A stretch of 64,000 bases of DNA from Protea cynaroides (taxonomy: Eukaryota; Streptophyta; Magnoliopsida; Proteales; Proteaceae), in contig CM053265.1 of the NCBI GenBank assembly GCA_028583415.1, forward strand, positions 38,459,597 through 38,523,596. Reading direction: 5' to 3'. The translations under genes were made by a program, and so were the position numbers. The notes beneath the pieces were generated by a model. It was not told where the DNA came from. It saw only the letters and a list, made by a program, of their open reading frames with translations, and did not search any database. Below, in pieces: positions 11,459 to 22,005 of this stretch (its first letter is position 1; the number at the start of each line of letters is the position of its first letter).

Positions 11459-12255
11459 CCTTGTGTGGTCGACCATAGTTGTGACCACAAGAGTGTTTGG
11501 TCGACTTTCATTCTCAGTCTTACCCCTTCATGATTTGATTCCTTGAACTATCACTAGGGTCCTTCCTATGATTGATCTATGGCCTTAATTTCATATTTTT
11601 CGCAATTATCTACTCTAACTTACTCTTCATGGATTTCCTTTGAGTTTTCATCTATAGGTCTCATGGTTGAGATCCTACTTTGAATTAATACTTCCTCCAT
11701 GATCTATTATAGGCATTCAACTAATGTAGGGGATGTTTTCATACCTTAAACTTGCTGAAGAATCAGCTCTCTCTGAAATTCCTTCTCTTAGTCTTCCTCT
11801 TCAATTCTCCTTCTCTTCCTCCTCCTCTCTTTCTCTCTCTTTCAGTTTGAGTTCTAAAAGAATGAAAAAGACTATGGGACATCCTATATATAGAGGGAAA
11901 CATCCATATAAAGTCCCATTTTGATCAGTAAAGAACCCCCTTTCAGATTAGGAAGGTTTCCTAATTTCGGAGTCAATTATACCATCCTGTGGTCGCACGC
12001 GGGGTCACAGGATCCGTCGACTACACGTCTCAAAACTACAACCACACATCTCAGATTCGAGTGGTCTCAACATTCTGAGGTGTGGTCGACCACACCTGTT
12101 GGTATGCAACCACACGTCTCAATTGGATGATTTATGGTTTGAATTACATACCTAGCCTTGTGGTTTCTTCACGCACTTGGTCTGCTTGGTCCGACCATGA
12201 GAAGAAGACCTGATAAAAGGTGGTGAGACCGGATTAGTATGATATGGGTCATACA
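11459..12255 (-). repeat. End piece of El2's 3' LTR
   Basis: The sequence is colinear with 21066-21866 of El2's 5' LTR, from ccttgtgtggtcgaccatag to gggtcatacaa. The purine-rich tract of El2 follows at 12256. Together with the inverted 8483-9186 piece it forms about two thirds of one LTR. The remaining third (equivalent to about 19511-20370) is missing. Confidence 0.85.
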
Positions 12256-12269
12256 ACTCCCCCTCTTAT
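12256..12269 (-). promoter_or_regulatory. Polypurine tract of El2
   Basis: On the minus strand AAGAGGGGGAGTTG lies directly against the LTR end. This is the expected place for the plus-strand DNA primer. El3 has the equivalent AGTTGGGGGGAGT. Confidence 0.8.
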
Positions 12270-12303
12270 ATAAATTTCATCCTCAAAATTTGCATATACC
12301 TTC

Positions 12304-15300
12304 CTAGTCGAAAAGGTGAGGATATTCCTTTTGCATAGCATTCTCTTCTTCCCTTGTGATCTCTTCCACGTCTTGGCTCCTCCAAGTAACTTTAACATAG
12401 TAAATGTCACAGTTGCGTAGACATTGAACCTTCAGACTGATAATTTCGATTGGTGCTACTTTGAATGTCAAATCATCAGTTAGACCCAGTGGATCCACTG
12501 TTAGGACGTGTTGGATCTCGAATGTACTTCTTCAATAATGAGATATGAAATACATCATGCACACTTGACATGGATGGGGGTAGTGCTAACTGATATGCCA
12601 CCTTCCCATGTTTAGCTAGAATCTCATATGACCCAACTTACCTCGGACTTAGCTTTCCTTTCTGTCCGAACCGTTGAAATTTTCATTAAGCCTCGCATAG
12701 GTGATATTTTCAAGAATATCCTATCACCTACGATGAACTCAAGGTCTCGACCTCGATTATCTGCATACTGTTTCTGACGATTCTGAGCTGTTTTAACTCT
12801 CTCCCTGATTATGTTGACTACTTTGTGAGTTTCTTCCACAAATTCAGGGCCTAAAATTCTTCGCTCTTCGACTTCGTTCCAGAATAAAAGAGTTCGACAC
12901 CTCCTACCATACATTGCTTCATAGGGTGACATCTATATAGTAGCCTGATAGCTGTTGTTATAGGCAAATTCGATCAATGGTAGCTTCTCATCCCATGATC
13001 CTTTGAAATCAATAACACAAGCTCGGAGCATGTCTTCTATAATCTGAATAGTACGCTCTGACTGTCCGGCAATCTGAGGGTGAAATGCCATGCTAAACTT
13101 CAATGTAATTCCCATAGCCTTTTACAATCCTTTCTAGAACCTTGAGGTAAAGCGTGGGTCTCTGTCGGATACAATGCTTTCAGTACACCATGTAATTTGA
13201 TAATATTATCCACATATAACTTAGCTAACCTCTCTAAAGTATACTGAGGTCGTATAGCTATGAAACGAGCTATCTTAGTCAAACGATCCATAATCACCCA
13301 GGCAGCGTCAACTACTCGGGGAGTCAATGGTAACCCAGTGACGAAGTTCATAGTGATGCAGTCCCATTTCCATGCCAGTTCGGGCAGTAGCTACAACAAT
13401 CCTGTAGGTCTTTGCCTTTTAGCCTTTACCAGCTAACAATTCAAGCATTGAGACACAAATTTAGCTATATTCGCTTTCATTCCTCTCCACCAATAATGTT
13501 TCCTTAAATCATGGTACATCTTCGTGCTTCCAGGGTGTACCGAATAGGCAGTGGTGTGGGCTTCCTTCATAACTCTTTGTCTAATATCCAAGTCTTTACT
13601 TTCAGGAACACATACTCTCTCCTTATATCTTAACACCTTTTCAAGGTCCAAGGTGAAGTCAGGAGTAGTCCTACCTTTTTCAAGGTTTTCTTGCACCGTT
13701 CTCAAATAAGGGTCTGATTTAATGGCTACTTTTACTTCATCTAGCAAATCAAGTACAATCATCAATGTAGCAAACATATTTGAGAATATATGAATAATCC
13801 CTTAGTCAGTTGATTCATTCAGATTATCAATCACGAACTGCTCGTTATCATAATTAAATACTCTTCCTGTGACACACACTACAGCATTTGCACTAGCTTC
13901 TTCGTGGGATTTTGTCATAGTTTTCTTGCTTAATGCGTCAGGAACTACATTAGCTTTTCCTGAATGATATCGGATATCGCAATCATAATCCTTCAGTAAT
14001 TCCAACCATCTTCTCTGTCTCATGTTCAACTCCTTCTGATTAAAAAGATGAGTGAGACTCTTATGATCTGATTTAATCTGAAATTTCTCTCCATACAAAT
14101 AATGTCTTCATATCATAACAGCATGTACCACCACTACTAATTCCAAGTCATGAGTGGGATAGTTCTTCTCATGTGTTTTCAGTTGTCTTGAAGCATACAC
14201 AATTACTTATTCTCCTTGCATAAGCACACATCCCAAACCTAACTCAGACTCATCGGTGTACAAGGTAAATGGTTATCCTAGGATCGAAATAGTCAAGATG
14301 GGAGCTGATATCAATCTAACCTTCAATGTTTGGAAATACTCTTCACATTTATCAGTCCAAACAAACTTTTCTCCATTCTTTGTTAAACTGGTGAGAGGTA
14401 CGGTGATTCTAGAGTAATCTTCCACGAATCGTCGATAATAACCAGCTAAACCTAAGAAACTTCTGATTTCGACAACATTCTTAGGTGCTTCCCATTTCAC
14501 AATGGCTTCAATCTTGCTAGGATCCACTTTAATTCCTTCAGCAGATACAACAAGGCCTAAGAAAGCGACTTCATTCAGCCAGAACCCACACTTAGTAAAT
14601 TTAGTGTAAAGTTTCTCTTTTCTTAATCGCTGCAACGTGGCTTTTAGATTTGTGATATGAGTTTCTTTGTCCTTGGAGTAGACTAGTATATTGTCAATAA
14701 ATACAATAACTGACGTATCAAACATATCATGGAATACCTTATTCATGAGTTCCATACAAGTTATGGGTGCATTAGTCAATCCAAAAGACATGACTAAAAA
14801 TTCATAATGTCCATATCTTTGAAATATCACCTTCCTTAATCTTCAACTGATGGTTTTCTGACCGAAGATCAATTTTGGAGAACACTTTGGCACCTTGCAA
14901 CTAATCGAATAACTCATCGATCCAAGGCAACGGATACCGATTCTTGATTGTAAGCTTATTCAATTCCCGATAATATATACAGTCGAATGTTACCGTCCTT
15001 CTTTTTCACAAACAATACTGGCGCTCCCCATGGTGATATGCTGGGTCTAATATAGCCCTTGTCTAGTAATTTTTGTAATTGTACCTTCAGTTCCTTTAGT
15101 TCAGTAGGAGCCATTCGATAGGGTGCTTTAGATACTGGTACGGCTCCGAGTATAAAATCTATAACGAACTCTATCACTCGGTCGGGTGGTAGTCCTGGTA
15201 GTTCCTCAGGAAATACATCTGAAATTCTTGCACAACTTCAATATCTTCCATTCATGGTGCTTCCTTGGGGAGGTCGACTACGAACACTAAGTACCCAATT

Positions 15301-15739
15301 CCTCCTTTCTCGAGGCATTTTCTAGCCTTCAATGCAGAGAGGGTGAGCTTACGTTTACGGGAAAGTTTGGTTTCCCACAAAACTAAACTCTGCTCCTTCC
15401 TTGTCTTTAAATGTCAGTTTCTTTTCTGCCCATAATAGGTTTGCGGAGTTCCAAGCTAACCAATCCATTCCCAAGATAACGTCAAAGTCTACCATCTAGA
15501 GTTGGATTAAGGTTGCTTCTAAAATCTTCTCGCCGATAAGAACTGGACATGGTCCATAACCTTTGTCTAGTTCCACTTCTAATCTCATAGGTGATCGTAC
15601 AAACAGTTTACAGTCTAGAGGTCTGAAGGGTAGATTTAACTTCTTTCCAAAAGACACAAATATAAACAAATGAGTAGCTCTAGAGTCAAAGAGTACTCTG
15701 GAGGGTAAGACATTAATAGGTATGATACCTGTGATTTAA
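12304..15739 (-). pseudogene. pol: El2 pol: protease, RT, RNase H, integrase, chromodomain
   Basis: All domains are recognisable but scattered over several frames. The protease reads FDSRATH near 15685, where the family has DSGA, so the catalytic-loop glycine is arginine. RT (about 15177-14273) shows SPWGAPVLFVKKKDG and VMSFGLTNAP, but the active site reads FIDNILVYS where FIDD is needed. RNase H (14098-13802) has DHKSLTHLFNQKELN. Integrase shows HPGSTKMYHD and CLNC, then MNFVTG, where MDFVTG carries the first catalytic aspartate; QSERTIQ is kept. The SDRDPRF segment is destroyed by a frame change near 13150. The chromodomain lies at about 12430-12304 (YYVKVTWRS, EYPHLFD). Three separate catalytic sites are therefore lost. 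Confidence 0.9.
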
Positions 15740-15745
15740 TTTAAT

Positions 15746-17088
15746 TTAGTCTACATGCTCACACAAGGTAGTACAAAATGAAAGGTTCAGGTCATACTTG
15801 TGGCCACATCAGGCGATGTGGTAGCATCCTCAGAAGTAACTGCATAAATATTTCCTTACTGTAGCTGCTTCCTTGCCTTAGGACACTCCCTTGAATAATG
15901 TCCTACTTGATCACAGTTGAAGCATTTGACTCCAGCACTACTTTTCTTTTGTTGAGTTGAGCTGTTGGGGTAGTCTTGGATGCAGCATTAAAGCCTTGAG
16001 TACGGAAGGGTTTAAATGTCTTTGGGTTTCCTCCATTGTATGAGTTTTCATTGGGCCTCTTTATACCTTTGTTTTAAGTAAAATAACTTTTCCTCTGGCT
16101 CGATTTCAGTACTCGAAAAATCTGTACAGCTTCATTATAAATCTTCTTTTCCAGTCCTAATACATGCTCACGGATGCTTCCCCTAAGTCCCATGACGAAC
16201 CTTTGGGTTTTGGTATTTTCCTCCTGCATGCTAGAGGGAGCAAAGAAAAATAGTTCTTCATAACGCTATTGATATGCGTCTACAGTCATCTGTCCCTGAT
16301 AAAGACTCAGAAACTCCTTTTCCATTTGATCTTTGAAACTCCTTGGAAAATACATCTCGAAGAAAGCTTCTTTATAAATAACCCATGTCAGTTGGACGTG
16401 CTTTGTTAACAGATAAATTCTAGTAGATTTCCACCAATGGTGTGCATCACCTTTTAGCATAAAAGTGGCACATAATACCTTCTCTTCTTCATTTATAGTC
16501 ATCATCATAAAGTTTCTTTCCATTTCATCGATCCAGTGAGCTAGCCACAACGGATCTAATGGTTTGCCTGTGAATTCCTTCGCTTCAACTTCAGGAAATG
16601 CTCGATCAGTCTGTAGTGATCAAGCTAATATTGTGCATATGCCCCATACATAGGTGGCTGGTACTGATAGTTACCTTGGTTGTTCCCGCCTTGCGGTGCT
16701 TCAAGATTTGGCACTTGGCCTTGTACTACTGGTGTTTGTGGTGCTTGGAGTACAGTGTTGCTACCACCAGGTATAGTACTAGCTTGTCCCGCAGGTAAAG
16801 GTATTGTGTTTGAACTGGGAAAGCAATCCCCATAGCAGCTTGCATATCGGCTTGCATTTGCTGTATATGCTGCATTTGCTGTGCCAAATTCATCACCACC
16901 GTAGCCAAATCCATAAGTGGTGCAGGTAAGTTGGTTAGGTTGGCTTGGGTGTGAACATTCTGAGGCGCAGCATGTTGAGTTCCAATATTTCCTTCCTATC
17001 CTTGCTGACCTTCATTGTCATTGGTCTCCATAGGTGGTGGAGATAGGTTGACATTCTGTCTCCTTTTACTTACTCTACGGCCAGCCAT
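15746..17088 (-). pseudogene. gag: El2 gag, broken
   Basis: The start is MAGRRVSKRRQNV at 17088, aligned with MSGRRV of El3. A glutamine/methionine-rich stretch (QQMQHIQQMQADMQ, about 16860) is followed by the retrotransposon gag domain near 16550-16266 (LAHWIDEMERNF, GDAHHWW, YFPRSF, SLYQGQM). A CCHC zinc knuckle, CFNCDQVGHYSREC, lies at about 15930-15885. Several stops and frameshifts interrupt it, including one just after DAYQ and a TGA near the C terminus. El3's intact gag is 431 residues, and this copy once had a similar length. Confidence 0.88.
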
Positions 17089-17225
17089 TTCCTGTTTTCG
17101 GCGGTGGTAATATCTGAAAATCAAGCAAACATATGAGGCAAGCATAATATATGTTAATATCATGTTATTTCCAAATAAACAAGGCAAAGTTTCAATTTTT
17201 AAAGTCATTCAGTCAAAACAAGGCA

Positions 17226-17385
17226 TTTTCATCATGGGGTCGATGGGTGGGGTCGGACTATATGCGACCATAGGGATGCGACCACATGAACCCTGTCAGC
17301 TCACCGAGAGCCTGTGGTCAATCTTGGGGTCAATCGTGAGGTCACATATTTGGTCGAATTCTATGACCACACGACACCAAATCAG
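17226..17385. promoter_or_regulatory. GGTCG module in the El2 leader
   Basis: This is a dense cluster of GGTCG/CGACC words (ggggtcgatggg, ggggtcgg, tgcgacc, atgcgaccacatg, tggtcgaattc, tatgaccacacg). It lies between gag and the conserved donor site of the antisense gene. Its wording (gtggtc/gaccacac) leans toward the variant found in El2's own LTR. Its role is unknown. Confidence 0.5.
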
Positions 17386-17538
17386 GTTTTTAAAATCTGA
17401 ACTCGAGCCATTTTCTTTATTTTTTCTTTTGTCTTTTACTGTTCCCAACTCAACTCGCCTCCACTGAGTTGCTACAGTACCAACCACCCACCTGGAGTGA
17501 AGTTTCTTCCATCAACCTTCGGATTCTTTATCTCCTTG

Positions 17539-17978
17539 GTAAGTTCTACATTCCCATTTATTCTTTTGTTGATTCATTCTAGGGTTTCATCGCCCATTTC
17601 GATCTTTTCCCAATTAAATTCTATTTATCTATAAAATTAGATTTTTATTGATGAACCTTGCTATTGGGCACTCAACGGACAAAAGCCCTCGAAGAGATTT
17701 AGGTTTCATCAGTCGGTTTGGGTCAATCAATCAAAAACTTACGTTTTGACCTAGAATTTGGGGATTTTTACCATTTCTTAAATTTTCTTCAATTTGTTTT
17801 AATTAACAGTAAGTTCTTACTAAATTGGTCTTTGTATAATTGCTTATGACATATGTGAATCCTCTAGTCCAAGGAATTGGACGGGAATGAGACTTTTGAC
17901 CAATCACGCCGTCATAATGCCAAAATTTTAAATTTTTCACCATATTTAAATGTTGCTTGTTGGTCTATGCCCTTGCAG
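17539..17978 (+). other. Predicted 5'-UTR intron of the El2 antisense gene (440 bp)
   Basis: The donor is CTTG|GTAAGT (GT at 17539). The acceptor is a pyrimidine-biased stretch ending cccttgcag at 17978, six bases upstream of the ATG at 17984. El3 has a donor and acceptor in the same places, giving 442 bp. Not verified by transcript data. Confidence 0.6.
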
Positions 17979-17983
17979 ACAAC

Positions 17984-19212
17984 ATGGCTCGCACTAAAGT
18001 CCCCAGAGTTCATGATCTCCGTTGCTTCAAGTCCATTGAAACAGAGGCACAGTATCCCTGGTACGAGCGCAAGAAGGTGGAAGGGGTTCGTTGTGTCAAC
18101 TTGGCCAGTCAAGCCCTATTCGATGTAGAGGGTGCATTTGGTGATATTGGTTGGCTCCCTGTGATTCTGTATGAGGGTTGCACCTATACTGAGTTGGTGA
18201 AACATTTTTACTATAATTTACAGGTGGAGGGTGACCCAGAGGATATAAATAGGGGTAGAGAGCTCAGGATCACCAGTTTAGTTAAAGGGGTAGAGGTTTA
18301 ATTTAACTGCTAGGAGTTTACTGATATCCTGGGTATCTCAAATAACGGTCCTTTGGTATACTGCGCACCCAAGGAACCTCAATTCCTATCAGTGCAAATG
18401 CATGCAGAAATTGATAACCATATTCTTCAGGACGATCACTGGTAGATGAAGGCAATTAACCTACATCCAGAGCCCCGAGTGTATTGCAAGATCATTCAGC
18501 ACAACCTGATTCCCCAGAGTGGACACTATGAGAAGGTTTCACAGTTGACCTAGTACCTTTTGTACTGCATCTGCACTAGGCAGCCTATCTGCCTTCCTTA
18601 TATCATTATCAAGATCATGTACCATGCGACGATGCCTGGTCTGATGGGTAACCTACCCTATGGGCGTTTGATCACCACTCTACTCACTCGCCTGTAGGTA
18701 AACTTCGTCGATGAGAGGATTCATGAGGACACTTTTTCAACTGATCTTGACTAGGAGGTCATCTGCAGGATGGGGATGCGAGATGTGCAGGTCAATGATG
18801 AGGAGAGAAACTCTATGATACGTCCTCTCACTCGGGTAACAACAGCAGATGCAGAGGCGGAAACAACAGAGGTAGCAGCAGAGGCACACGAGAGTGATGA
18901 TGAGGAGGATGAGGATTGCATGTTCATGGACGTGGATGTCATACCTCCTCCATCACCACAGTATTCCACTAGAGCTGGCCTTTCTCGGGCTCCTTCTCAC
19001 TCAGCTGGTCTTTTGCGCCCACCACCAAATGACATGATGGGACTGCTAAGTGAGATTAGGGAGGCTCAGTGTACCACTGATCAAAAGGTAGCAGATCTGG
19101 CAACTAGTCTTCAGGTGACCCAGACTTAGGTAAGCCAGGTTACGAGAGTATATGCTGAGGACTATGATCAAGATCGTGAGGAACCTCCTCCTCCAGCACC
19201 CCAGCTTCATGA
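17984..19212 (+). pseudogene. Antisense gene of El2 (MARTKVPRV protein), broken
   Basis: This gene runs opposite to gag-pol, in the leader between gag and primer site. It starts MARTKVPRVHDL and shares with El3's copy a KKVEG segment, LFDVEGAFGDIGWLPV, FYYNLQVEG and GRELRITS. It continues after several stops (the first at about 18299) through NLIPQSGHYE, QPICLPYIIIK, GMRDVQVNDEERN, an acidic run (ESDDEEDEDCMFMDVD), a short coiled coil and a proline-rich end. Deletions relative to El3 shorten the coiled coil. Only five residues, MARTK, resemble a histone H3 tail, and the rest does not. The function is unknown. A small domain resembling 'putative plant transposon protein' is likely but was not searched. 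Confidence 0.75.
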
Positions 19213-19495
19213 TACCATTTATTTCTTTTTCTTTTTATATTACAGAGTAACTATCTGGAATTTTGTAGACCGTACTCTGATTTAGATATACATTTTTCTT
19301 ACTCCCATTTGGATATATATATATATATATAAAATTGGTTTCCCATTTACATATGTGCATTATTCTCTTTCTTAGTTTATGTCTCATACAACACAAGTGC
19401 TTATGGTGTGTTCTTATTATAGCTTTTAATTTTTATCCTAACTCAGTTCACGACCCTTGTGGTAGTATTTTGGTTTAATAAAGCAAAGCCTAAGA

Positions 19496-19507
19496 GCTCT
19501 GATACCA
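19496..19507 (-). promoter_or_regulatory. Primer binding site of El2 (tRNA-iMet)
   Basis: The minus strand reads TGGTATCAGAGC, three bases inside the 5' LTR. It is a perfect complement to the initiator tRNA-Met 3' end. Confidence 0.9.
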
Positions 19508-19510
19508 AGT

Positions 19511-21866
19511 TGTTACACCCCAATTCTGAACCAACCAGAATGGTGTGATGAACCCTCCATAGACCAACGGTTCAACCAGGATCTCGTATAGGCCGTGCCC
19601 ATTCGATTAAATCAGATACATTCCACAAGCAAAATCAGAGTAAATAAATGATAACAGAAGTTTTTAATACTAATGAACTGAGTATCTGACAGTGATAGCA
19701 TAATTAAGTATCCAATTATCTCCAATATACCTCAAGACATAAAATAAAATAAAATAATCAATTACATTTTCCCATAACTAAACAACTAAGCTAATAAAAA
19801 ACACATGAGTTTTACTCGCACGATGGATCATGCGCCTCTTCCATGGCTTCTACGTCCATCGTGACAACGTGTCCAAACATCGATGCATTCATATATTCTT
19901 CAACAGTAGGACCTGCATCATCAACTAAAAATATTCGACGTCGAAAGGGTGAGCACGCATCACGGCTCAGTGAACAAACAAAACAATGCAACAAACATAT
20001 GCATACGTTCAATTCATATCTTTGGTCTGGTTTTTAAGTTTGCAATGTGCTATAGAAAAGTTTGGTAGCCCCCACACCTCTATACACGAGTCTATGAATC
20101 CATCCAATGGATCAAACACCATTGTCATCCTACATGCACCCACCATGGAATAGAAATAGAGCTAAAGTATCCAGATCAAACACCACCAACACTTCCCCTA
20201 ATGCCCTACCCATACCAATACATAAGCCCCTATTGGCGAGGGCTTGCAAACTGGGCTCGCAACTAACTAATCCTAATGCCAAATAGTGTATCTAATGCCT
20301 TACCCCAGCATCCCTCAATACGTCCATAGAGATAGAGCTAAAGCCCCCCGGTAGATTCAGAGACCACACGGTCCGAGACCACCTCCCCTGATGCCCTACG
20401 ACGTAATAGTTCTACTAAAGTAATGGCGATACGACGATGTCAGTGGGCAAGACTTAAGTAAAGATAGAGCTAGAGTATGGTGACAAGGTCAAAGACCACC
20501 ATGCCATGTCCTCCCCCTGATGCTCCACTCGCATCCAACACACCAACCATACACATACATTTACATGCCTATTCCTAGCATCATCATCATCATCATGTTA
20601 TAAATAAATGGAATTAAATATGCATGAATAGTAATAGCAGAAATATTGGATGACATGTGAGATGCACATTACAAGCATACAAGCATAGAATCAATCGTGG
20701 CATTGGACTCAATAAAGTAAACAGTTTATTATTATTCAATTAGTTTAGGTCTTCTTTCCTCACCTTTGATCAATGGTTGTTCCTCTTCTAAGCTTTGTAA
20801 ATTACTTTTGGACCGCTTGGAAACCTAATAAATTTATGGATTCTAAGTTAGAGTTCATATTCATTAATTACAGTGTTTAAATGTCCCATCTGGAATCAAT
20901 CAGACCTCCAGAAGTTGAGTGGTCGCAGGTGTGGCTGCACCTGTGGCCTCAGTTTCTGTGACCACAGAGTGTATGGTCGATACGTGTGGTCGCATATCAT
21001 GCGACCACACACATGCGACGTTACCCTCCCTAGAAACTTTTCGAGGGTGTGTGGTCGACACATGTGCCTCATGTGGTCGACCATAGCTGCGACCACCCGA
21101 GTGTTTGGTCGACTTTCATTCTCAGTCTTACACCTTCATGATTTGATTCCTTGAACTATCACTAGGGTCCTTCCTATGATTGATCTATGGCCTTAATTTC
21201 ATATTGTTTGCAATTATCTACTCTAACCTACTCTTCATGGATTTCCTTTGAGTTTTTGTCTATGGGTCTCATAGTTGAGATCCTACTTTGGATCAATACT
21301 TCCTCCATGATCTATTATAAGCATTCAACTAATGTAGGGGATGTTTTCATACCTTAAACTTGTTGAAGAATCAGAGCTCTCTCTGAAATTCCTTCTCTTA
21401 GTCATCCTCTTCATTTCACTTTCTCTTCCTCCTCCTCTCTTTCTCTCTCTTTCAGTTTGAGTTCTAAAAGAATGAAAGAGGCTAGGGGACGTCCTATATA
21501 TAGAGGAAAACATCCATATAAAGTTTCACTTTGATTAGGAAAGTACCCCCTATCAGATTAGGAAGGTTTTCTAATTTCGGAGTCAATTATACCATCGTGT
21601 GGTCGCAAGTGGGGTCACAGGATCCGTCGACCACACTTCTCAAAATGTGACCACACGTCTCAGATTCGAGTGGTCTCAAGATTCTGAGGTGTGGTCGACC
21701 ACACCTATTTAGGTATGCGACCACACGTCTCAATTAAATGATTTATGCTTCGAATTACATACCTAGCCTTGTGGTTTCTTCACGCACTTGGTCCGCTTGG
21801 TCCAACCATGATAGGAACACCTGATACAAGGTGGTAATACCGGGTTAGTATGATACGGGTCTTACA
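19511..21866 (-). repeat. 5' LTR of El2 (2356 bp)
   Basis: The LTR is bounded by TGTTACACCC at 19511 and GGGTCTTACA at 21866. TATATATA lies at 21495-21502. An ATC run lies at about 20580-20596. GGTCG modules lie at about 20921-21110 and 21598-21735, worded as the palindrome-like gtggtcgaccacac. It contains the conserved R-U5 block ctaaaaatattcgacgtcg and cacggctcagtga (about 19923-19975). The next five bases are ctctg. The matching left duplication is lost with the missing part of the 3' LTR. Confidence 0.9.
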
Positions 21867-22005
21867 CTCTGTGTTTGGGTTATGGAAAAAATGGTGGTTG
21901 ATGTTGGTATCCCCTAAGCGTGTATCCTGGTTGGACTACAATTAAAATGATTGGTGGTCCAGTCGCCTGTTGAAATTTTATATATAGTAAATTTGGGGTG
22001 TGACA
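21867..22005 (+). repeat. Terminal fragment of another LTR, plus orientation
   Basis: The fragment ends ttggggtgtgaca at 22005 and has tgtatcctggttgga where other LTRs have gatcctggttgaac. It lacks the ggttcatcacacc block. It therefore belongs to a diverged member and is not simply the missing end of LTR Y. Confidence 0.5.

Larger units (their letters stand above)
12256..21866 (-). mobile_element. El2: Tekay-like Ty3/gypsy chromovirus, decayed
   Basis: In element order (right to left) it has a 5' LTR at 21866-19511 and a primer site at 19507-19496. An antisense gene follows on the other strand (17984-19212), then gag (17088-15746), pol (about 15739-12304), the purine tract at 12269-12256 and a broken 3' LTR in the rearranged block to the left. 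The chromodomain at the end of pol and the domain order protease, RT, RNase H, integrase place it among gypsy chromoviruses, most like Tekay/Del. Frameshifts, stops and active-site changes show it cannot encode its own proteins. Confidence 0.9.

Noticed and set aside
21867..22005. Missing end of LTR Y
   Set aside because: It shares the terminal ttggggtgtgaca but lacks the ggttcatcacacc block and is too diverged from 7194-7332.
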